A stretch of DNA of 64,000 nt, taken from positions 63,766,973-63,830,972 of the forward strand of contig NC_087065.1 in the NCBI RefSeq assembly GCF_963678635.1, written 5' to 3'. This document shows positions 55,854-64,000 of the stretch, piece after piece. Within the stretch, counting starts at the first letter, position 1. Every line of letters starts with the position of its first letter. Source of the DNA: Symsagittifera roscoffensis. Taxonomy: Eukaryota; Xenacoelomorpha; Acoela; Convolutidae. Made by a program: the position numbers and the translations under genes. The notes beneath the pieces were generated by a model. It was not told the DNA's origin, ran no database searches, and saw nothing but the letters and a program-made list of their open reading frames with translations.

Positions 55854-57689
55854 TTGGTAGAGAGACAAAACAGGACACTGGTCAACATGTTAAGGGTGTA
55901 CTGCTCAAGATACATGACGGACTGGGACAAATACCTGCCACAGGTAGTAGGAGCCTACAACAGTACACAGCACTCAACTACGGGCATCAGTCCTTTCATG
56001 ATGTTGACAGGCAGGGAGAGAGCAATGCCTCTGACATTCTTTTACCCGGAATACGAGGGGAAAAGGACGTCGCCTCAGGCATACGTGAAAGAAGCGATCA
56101 AAAGACAACAGGAGTTGAACGAGCTATGCAGGAGGAACACGGCGCAAGCGCAAATGAGGCAACGTAGGAAATATGACGAAAAAATATTAAGAGCAAAGCC
56201 ATATGAAGTGGGCCAATATGTGTGGGTCTTCCAAAATGTAATACCGCCCAAGGGAACAAAGAAACTACTCAAGAAGTGGAGGGGACCATTCATGATAACG
56301 GAGGTTCATCAACAAGGACGGTTCTATCGCTTGAGTACTGGGCGAGCGGCACATTATGAAAATCTGAAGCCTCACGTCCCATCCCCAGAGGATTGGTGCA
56401 TACCGAAGGACATGGAGGGTCTTGAGTACCTGGTGGTAGAGCCAGCGTGTGAAGTGAATGAGAAAGGCACTAGAGAGAAAAATGATGGTAATGAGAACTT
56501 GAGTTTGGACGACAATGAAAAGATAGGAGTGGGGTCTGATGCAGGATCATTTGTAGAAGAAGACTGGAACGACCCGGAGCAAGACGAGGTGCCGAAGTGG
56601 ATGGAGCCGGATCGACCAACACCACCGGAAACTAGGACTGACAATCGTAAACGCACCGGCATGAGGTACAACAGGTACGGGGATGACTTCTTGATCGATA
56701 GGATACAGCCAGACAATTTGGGCGAGGAATTACTGAAGGCAGGCGAACTGGAAGCCGGAGAGGAATGGCAGGTCATTGATGATGGTGGTCATTATCCGCA
56801 GGATGATTACTCGACGCCAGAATTAGAAACGGATCTCGAACAGAGTGAGATAGAGAGGAGGGAGAACACGAACTTGAGGATTCTAGAGTGGATGCGTGAT
56901 GTCAAAGACGAGAGCCGCGAAGGACAAAGCATTCAGCAAGTCGATGTATCAGCAGCGAATTACATGAAGACAGAGGACCCTCTTTTCGGATGGACGGCAA
57001 CAGACAGGCCACTGGACATTCCTCAGGACAATTCAGACCCGACAACATCGACGGGGACGTCGATAAATATTTTTGTCCGGGGAGTGGGGGTAGGACTTAC
57101 CCACACCGAAAATTTGATGATAAAGAAGCTCAAGGAAGTGAGAGAAACGAGCGAATTGGAACTGGAGGAAGAAGAGCCAGAGCCTACTATAGGTCGGAAC
57201 TTCAAAACGAAATTCGAAATACCCAACGAATACTCGGAGAACATCATGATAACGGATAGCGACTTCATCCTGTCAAACAGGACCAGCGCGATCTGCATCA
57301 CGGCGGACATGAGTTTCAAATCAAGATTGGAAGCTGACTTCAAAAGAGAGTACCAGAATGTAGAGTTTCTGTTCAGACAGAGACCAGGACTGGGAGGGAT
57401 GGCAGCGCTTCCACCGTCAGTGGCACAAGTCCCGGGCAAATATCTGTGCTTCCTAGTAACGAGGGTCAATGACAGGAACACAATCGATCCCGAACACGTG
57501 ATATTGGCACTAACAAGATTACGAGACTTCATGATTGAAAGAGGGATAACAGAAGTCTCAATGCCGGTGTATGACCCAAACAGGGGCAAACTGAGCCCGA
57601 GGGAATTGTACGCTATCCTACATGTGGTCTTTGCAGAAACTGAGATAATGGTGTATCTTCATAAGAAGTACTACTTGAGCATCACCTGA
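55854..57689 (+). pseudogene. Element C integrase C-terminal part + macro-like domain
   Basis: 611 codons after the TAG. The catalytic Glu of DX35E is at residue 3 (VERQN). GPY/F-type module KWRGPFMITEV at ~141. Acidic linker ~200-410 with the conserved LRILEWMRDV helix. Macro-like domain ~455-608: MITDSDFILSNRT, TADMSF (Asp485), PGKYLCFLVTR, SMPVYDPNRG (Met570-Gly578). In TARG1-type macro domains the segment after SMP is Gly-rich and holds the catalytic Asp; here it is DPNRGK in all three elements, so hydrolase activity is doubtful and ligand binding uncertain. Confidence 0.82.
57067..57112 (+). promoter_or_regulatory. Candidate central polypurine tract (element C copy)
   Basis: Same 46 nt as in A, one mismatch to B; encodes IFVRGVGVGLTHTEN. 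TGTCCGGGGAGT is shared with B's 3' polypurine tract. Confidence 0.55.
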
Positions 57690-58208
57690 GTCGGGTACAT
57701 GGGGTATCGAGTCGGGTGTGAGGGAGGAGTCTTGAGTTAGGTACTGGGGTGCGGCGCAGGTAAAGGGATCTTAAGATATGATTGGCATCACAATTGAATT
57801 TTAAAAAAGAGTTAACGGTGCTAAAACATAAAATGAATCTGCATGCTTTTAAGGAAATTCCAATTGAATTGTTTTAAGTGATATGAGAATGATAAGATTT
57901 TAACCATACTGGTAAAAGGGGGGTCCCTAGGTTAGGAACATGACATGTCAGGTTTCAATATGCTTTCTGCTTTCAGATCAAGTTTGAAAAACAAAGTTGA
58001 GAGTCCAACTATACTCAAGCGAGAAACAGAGAGAGAAACCTTGATCGAACTCGCGATAATCGGCACTTACAGCAAGTATTTGCAAGGGAACATTTCGAGA
58101 GAATTCTTGAGTTGGGTAATACTTGAGTCGGTAAGGTAATTCTTGAGCCGGTAAGGTAATTCTTGAGCTGGTTAACACATACCTGTATACATCCCGAAGT
58201 CACAGAGA
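57690..58208 (+). other. Gap between ORF1 and ORF2 in element C
   Basis: 0.5 kb non-coding. TGCTTTCTGCTTTCAG (AG at 57975-57976) is a good 3' splice-site match and is conserved in A. Just before ORF2 come four spaced TTGAG repeats of the form ATTCTTGAG(T/C)(T/C)GG at 58085-58165. Confidence 0.65.
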
Positions 58209-60176
58209 ATGGCAGACAGATTCTGGAAATCCATGCCCGCGGCCCTGAAGAAGCCTACACTTGATGAGCTGTACAGACGCCTGAGGGACCTGGATTATAC
58301 CCAAATAGACGAGAGAATGGCGATAATGCTGAATGCCATCCTCCAGTTGGAAGACCAGGGTGAATGCAGGGAGTCTGCGACGGAGGCTGTCTTGATGATC
58401 GGCTACACCACCGAGGGAATATCGAACCAAGAACAGACCAGATGGTTGTCTTGGAATGTGGATGGAGGAGTAAGGGGTTTTGACTTGGCAAGGAATCCTG
58501 GCCTGAATAACAATACCGAATATGGCGCAGGGGAATTCCCACTACCGACTAGGCCAACAGTAAGATCCACAAGCCAGAGCTCGAGTAGGGTGCCATCGAT
58601 GTCACGAACACAACAGACGACCGAGGCATATCCGGATCTAGGTGTTCTAAAGAAAGAGCTCGAGAAGACGCAGAAGGAAAGGAATAAGGCGAACCTCGAT
58701 CGGGATCAGGCAAAGCTGGATCGGGAGAAGGTTCAGCTGGAAAGGGACCAGGCGGTCAACGAGCGAGACCAGGCTCTGAGGTTGCTTGAGATGCAAAAAG
58801 CTGAACATCAACAGGAGCTAAGGGTGCGGGAGAACGCCGCAAATCGTGATCAACTGAGGTCGGAGTTGGACAGAATAGAACAACGACAACGCGAGCTTGA
58901 TGCACAGAAGGGAGCCAGGCCGAAGGAGCGAGTGGTCACCAGCTCGAGGCCAGAGTCACGTATGGAGGTGGATGAAGCCCCCAGAGCAAGAGCACGGTTC
59001 AACCTTGACCGCGAGGCCCGAGAACACATGAGTGAAGGGTTGGAAGTCTGGATACCGAATGACGCAACGTCTTCCTTGCGTAGCCTAGAGACGCAACCCA
59101 TACGCCCACTGATGGATGTGGAGCTGCCGGGATACACCCCAACCTCGACCTCGAGTGACAGTCAGGTGAGCGGCGGCTCATCGCGTCTGAAAGAACTGGG
59201 CGAGAGATTGCGACAAAAGAGTCGCGAGAGTTCGGCAAGACCGGAGCTTCCCCCGACGTGGAGGGAACAGCCGGTTAGGAGTGTCGTGATCTCGAGTTAT
59301 AAGAAGAATACAGAGGGGAGGTACCACAGGCACAATCGGCTGGACTGGAGTGCGGAGCAGAAAGCTAGGAGAGACTGCTTTCATGATGCGGCCTGGGTGC
59401 AGTACTTGGCGCCACCCCGGGTACCAGAAGGTGCGGTTCACCTAATCGTAGGGGACAGCCTGGTGCGGGTGTTGACCCGGATCCGATCGCACTGGCAGAC
59501 AGGAATCTTGAGTTTCGCTGGAGCTGCCACGCCACAGATGTTGGCAACGCTTGACATGCTGGGGATGACCAAAGTATACACGGTGACCCTGATGGTCGGG
59601 ACCAACGATGTATCAAGGGGAGAAGCGAGGAAAATAACAAGGCTGCACGATAAGGTGAGCTGCCTTCTTGAGGAACTGAGGATTCAGATGGACCCCATCC
59701 TGTTGACGGTATGTACTGTCCCCTACAACATGATGTTTGATCAGCACGCCTTGGAGATGAACGAGAAGGTGCGGAACCTAAACAAGGTGATAAGAGACAT
59801 CCACCGGAAGAGTGTGCTCCCTGTCAGACTGTTGGACGTGGCAGAGCGCATGGAGAAAGAGGGATTCCCTGAAGACACCTCCAATGATGGAATCCATTTT
59901 GATAGACCAAGGGGAGCAGAGTGGCTAAACGACGTCTTCCAAGAACACATAAACGCGCTAGAGGCGGATCTGCTAGAGACAGCCCAATTCACATTAGGAC
60001 CACCTCCGAACCCACCATTCCTTGCCTCAAGGGCCTTGTCTGGTCGCTTGGGACCGAGAGTTGACACTAGAGACAGTTCGAGGAGCAGCCAGACCAGATT
60101 GCAGAGTGCCACGCCAATGGAGTCTGAGGAGGTGACGTCATCAACACCTCCAGGTCGGCGATATCCTCAGTGGTAG
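58209..60176 (+). pseudogene. Element C ORF2 first part: coiled coil + SGNH/GDSL esterase
   Basis: 655 codons. The ATG at 58209 (MADRFWKSMPAAL) is the best candidate for the native ORF2 start; A has lost it. Coiled coil ~140-230 with repeated LDREKVQLERDQA heptads. SGNH blocks: LIVGDS with Ser417, FAGA with Gly438, GTND with Asn466, DGIHFD with Asp560/His563. The catalytic set is complete, implying a serine esterase of unknown substrate. A one-base deletion near 60147 shifts the frame after SSTPPG; the protein continues in the overlapping next segment. Confidence 0.85.
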
Positions 60177-63100
60177 TGGCAGAGAGCAAACGGGAAAAGA
60201 AGTCTATGGAGACCGCTCGCTTGAGATATCCTGAGAAGGTGAAAGAACTGGATCTAGAGAGTTTGGAATGCAGGCGAGAATTGGCGGAAACCCTGGGGAT
60301 CGAACGAGTGTCACACGAGGATTTGAATAGGCATCATTGCGTGGACTGGTTGAAAGCTCATGAGGCGCACTTCTCGAGAGCGAAGTTGATGGAGACCACA
60401 GACCTGACTGGAATTCCCACAAAAGCGATCATGGGACCCATTAACTACAGACCTCTCAAGCTGCTGGGGAGTCCTGGACTTATAGCAGAACCTCCCAAGC
60501 ACCGAACTAGCATCGCCAGGATCAGGTTGGCAACCCCGGCACAGTTAAAGGTGGTAGACAAGCTACTCAATCCGGGAGGAACGGGATTGCCAGATGCCGC
60601 TTACGAAGGCTCGAAATTGGCGGAAGACCCCAGGTACGGGAAGCCCTGTGGGAGTACCCAGCTGGCCAAAACCCTGGCAGTTTATGATAGAGCAGATCCA
60701 GCTGCTGCGAGAGTAGTCATTGTGGCGGGATCAGACTTCGAAGGAGAGTCTCCCAAGTTGATCTGGCCGGAGACTTTGATATACTCTTTGCCAGGAGCTG
60801 AATTAAATCAGATGTTAACTCTGGTGGTGGCAATAAAGTCGGAGATGCCCTGTGAACCTGAGCTGCTATTGTTTGCAGGAATGAATGATCACCTGCACGC
60901 GATGGGACTTCTTGAGCAACTAAAGGGCGATGAAATTCCGACATCGAGGAAGATATGGGAAGCCATTCAGGCGTTGTTTGCGGCGATGAATGAAGTGCAA
61001 GAGAGTGTTGTCTCGAGATTTGGGTCCAAGACGAAGGTGGTGTTTACCACATCCCCTGGATACGCGAATATGCCACCCGCCCTACAGTTCGTGTACGCGG
61101 TCTTGATCCTGATAGCAGAAGGGAATGAATGGCGGATTCTAATGGCAGCCCCCAATCGGGAGTTGGAGCCATCGAACCTGAGGCTTCGCAAGTCAGAATT
61201 GGCGACGGCATGGGCGGACATATCTCATGCACTGAGGGGCTTTTATGGACTAGCCGACATCCTGATCGTATTAGACGAGGTGCTCTTGCTAGAGATATCG
61301 AACTTTGCCAGGCAACTCAAGTTCAGCCCAGTCATCGGGGACGATCACCCGGCGATAAGCAAATTAACGGCCAGCTTGTGGTTTCGGAGTATGGATGTGA
61401 AGATCACAAACTCCACCAGCAAGTCTAGAGGTCCCAGTAACGAGAGAAGAAATGTGGCCGAAACGGAAAAGCAATTAGAATCGATGAAATATCGTTTGAC
61501 TCAAGAGAATGGCTGGTGGCCATTTTTGACACCAAGGCTGGAGAACGCCACGAACAAGACAAGGGAGGAAGCACCACCCCTCGTGAAACAAGTCTGGAGT
61601 TTTCTGGAGAAACAACTGGAGCTGGCCGAAACAAGAGACATGACGGTGGCTAGATTTGTCTCGGCCGCCAATGAAGTGACGATTGGAGGGTTCTGGAGAG
61701 AGCACGCCAAAGGCGAATTGAAGACTAGGAGGGATTACGAGATTCTCAAGTTCTTGAGTCCTGGCTGGGAGAAGGAATTCTTGGCAGGAATATTCGGTAC
61801 CACGGCGACTATCTTTGGAGCCTTCGTGCAGGAGATACTGGGCATGCCCATCAGCCTGCTCTTGGCCCTGTATTTGGTCTACCCCAGATACATGTTCAAC
61901 ATGGGCCCAGCATACATGTTTAGTCGAGGAGTGGAGACACTTCGAGTTGATGGGTACCTGGCACTAGTACTCTTGACCCATGGGGAATTGGTGTCGTTTC
62001 ATCGATTAATGGAATATGGAGAGCCTCTGTCCATGGGGAAAGTCCACACGAGCATCGAAACCAGCTCCTACAAGTGTGCCGCAGGGTTGAAGACGTTGCT
62101 AGTACAATACCTCATGATGCAAAATCGGCACATGACGGATGAAGATGAGAATCCAACTTCGAGAGAAGAATGGAAGAAGACGAACAGAGGGATGCCTCTG
62201 TTGACGGACCTATGCCTGGCAATGAGGTCGGACCCAATGGGGATAATCCGGGGCCTAGAGGAGGTGGTGACCTGCATTTATGGTCCAGCAGTGACGTACG
62301 CGTTCCCAGACCCCCTGGTGACAACGTATCGTCACTCTGTAACGCACTTGAGTCTTATCAGTATACTGGATGGGACGGCGTTAAATTGGTGTCAGCAGGA
62401 GGTGCTCAGAGGGCGAATGAGCAACACGGTACTCTTTGGAAAGGTGAAAGATGCCGAGCTAATAGTGTACAACTTCAGGGGGCAAATGCAATGTAGAATG
62501 GGAGGCAAGAGAGAGGGTCCCATCGAAATGTATCCCAAATTCTGGAACTTGAACCCATTGACGGCAGACGGACGAGAAATCTTGAGAATTCCTGCCTGGA
62601 AGGAGTGCTTCGCACTGGTGAAGAGGGAGCTGGAGACCATAATGGAGAAAAAAATCCTCCCAGCCACCATGCCTGAGTTCCCAATAGTCAGGAGGATGAC
62701 CTTAGGAATGAATAGTCCCTTGGTAGTTCCCTCCATAATGGCGAGGATGACGACGGAGGAAATGCAGAAGGATTTCACTAATGGCTGGGACCCCCTGTTC
62801 ATCGGCTACACGGCGGCGGTCTACTTCCATACCAGCGAGACGAAGGTAAATTCGTGGACGACGCAAGCGAAAAAGAGTAGAGGTTCGCAGCCCCCAGGAT
62901 ATGAGGTGCGGAAGGTCTTGAGAACTCTAGAGAAGGAGGGACTTGAGAACATGCTACCCATATGGGATGATGGCAGGATGATCGTGATGGAGGGGCACGT
63001 CGCATTGGTGGACGACATGAAATTTGCCACGAGAAAATATAAGGCACCCTATGGCTTGGAACAGGTGGAATTAAGACAGGAGGGAACAGAACTAGATGCA

Positions 63101-63673
63101 GCAGGTCAACTGCATGTAGCACTGACGGAATACAAAAAGCTGGATCCTACGACACCATCACCACTGTCAGTGGACACGCCTGGAGACAAGAGGAGTGGAC
63201 CCGTCGAGGACCGATTTAAGAAAATTCTCGAGAGAAGGAGACATGACTCAGAAGAAGAGAGTATGGATGAAACTCTCAGTGAAGCCGGTGAAGACATGGA
63301 AGTGGGGAATACGCCTGAACCAGGGCCATCAGGGGAGGAGCTCACCACTCAAGAGCTGTTGAAAGACTTGAGCGAGGAGAATTGGGCAGATACGGCCACA
63401 CCACCCCTGAATCCGTCCCCCCGGAAGAATCTGGAATTGCCATTGGCAAGTGAAACCTTCAATATGGGGATGATACTCTTGAGCTCGGAGGAAAGGGAAA
63501 GAAACGCTTTCGAAGGGAACAGGGACATATTCCTGGGATCCCTGAAGGACGATGCTTGGCAGGAGTTCTTGGAAGAATTCAATCAAGAAGTGGGCAGCGA
63601 GACGACGCTGGACAAATTCAAGGAGGAACTGTGGGACACAGTCGTAAGATTTGGAGAACCGCTTCTGATATGA
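60170..63673 (+). pseudogene. Element C ORF2 second part: divergent SGNH-like domain + unknown region
   Basis: 1,167 codons continuing ORF2. Second SGNH-like unit ~180-400: VIVAGSDF (Ser188 one place earlier than in a GDS motif), FAGMNDHLH (Asn239, Asp240, His241), SPGYANMP, APNRELEP and LDEVLLLE; no DxxH found. A hydrophobic run at ~540-575 (IFGAFVQEILG, LLLALYLVYP). Then a conserved unknown region (IYGPAVTYAFPD, SRGSQPPGYEV) and an acidic segment. It ends at a TGA (63671-63673) where A has a Gly codon. Confidence 0.82.
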
Positions 63674-64000
63674 ACGGGCCTAGATGAGAAGGCGAGAAAA
63701 GAGCTACTGAGCAAGCTGGTAGAGCTGAGGAATTCACGATCGAAGACTAGAGAAGAAAAATGTGAGGACAGCTCTACTCGGAGACAAAAAACTGTAGATA
63801 AAATGGTTGATGATATAAAAAGGGATAAGGTTGGGACTAGTAATATGATTAAAAGTACTAATATCCTTAAGGCTCGAGCAGGGGGGAGGCAAGAGTTGGA
63901 AGGAGTGGATGGAGAGGTCGAATCAGTGATGGTAGCCACAACACCCTCAAGTAGAGATGTGAAGACTCGCAAGAGGAAGAGAGAAGTGGAAGGATTGGGT
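63674..64000 (+). pseudogene. Element C ORF2 continuation, cut by window end
   Basis: Same frame as the preceding segment after the TGA, open to the last base. It matches A's ORF2 at about 4590-4240 (TGLDEKARKELL, DKVGTSNMIKSTNIL, KTRKRKREVEG). Lys/Glu-rich, low complexity. The remaining ~800 codons expected from A lie beyond the window. Confidence 0.75.

Larger units (their letters stand above)
45536..64000 (+). mobile_element. Element C: giant Ty3/gypsy-like LTR retrotransposon, plus strand, truncated by window end
   Basis: Same family and order as A: 5' LTR, PBS, leader with 70-bp and TCTTGGGACA repeats, gag-pol with macro-like tail, gap, ORF2. The end of ORF2 and the 3' LTR are outside the window. 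Lesions: frameshift ~49670, 16-nt deletion ~51897, 16-nt tandem duplication ~54765, TAG 55833-55835, frameshift ~60147, TGA 63671-63673. In a ~80-bp stretch around YVDD it differs from A at about 5 positions. Confidence 0.9.

Overview
The window reads as intergenic DNA of a eukaryote, most likely an animal. It holds no host gene. Almost all of it is three giant LTR retrotransposons of the Ty3/gypsy kind, each about 20-23 kb: Gag with two CCHC knuckles, a DTGA protease, reverse transcriptase with YVDD, RNase H, then integrase with HHCC and DX35E. I cannot name the species.

Layout. Element A (minus strand) runs from the left edge to 22481; its 3' LTR is cut by the window edge. Its 5' LTR is split by element B, and its outer part reappears at 45308-45535. 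Element B (plus strand, 22482-45307, 22.8 kb) is complete, with two 934-bp LTRs that differ at only 4 positions. Element C (plus strand, 45536 to past 64000) is a relative of A, about 94% identical in a sampled pol stretch, and is joined head to head to A's 5' LTR. A and C therefore form a very large imperfect inverted repeat with B nested in its left arm. The order is A (and C) first, then B.

Each element has the same plan: 5' LTR, primer binding site, an unusually long repeat-rich leader (about 2.5-2.9 kb), ORF1 (gag-pro-RT-RNaseH-IN), a 0.4-0.5 kb gap, then a second very long ORF (ORF2, about 2,400 codons) where an env would sit, a polypurine tract and the 3' LTR. Two parts are out of the ordinary. 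The integrase C-terminus carries a long acidic linker and a domain that looks like a TARG1-type macro domain with an altered ligand loop. ORF2 starts with a coiled coil and an SGNH/GDSL esterase with all catalytic blocks, followed by a second, divergent SGNH-like domain and about 1,400 residues of unknown function with a Cys/His cluster.

At the DNA level, a 46-nt stretch inside the pol 3' region is almost unchanged in all three copies and shares 12 nt with the 3' polypurine tract, so it may be a central polypurine tract. A/C are rich in the hexamer CTTGAG/CTCAAG, while B's leader is studded with TCCGGAGGGGT. All three copies are broken by stops and frameshifts at different places, so none looks autonomous as read here.
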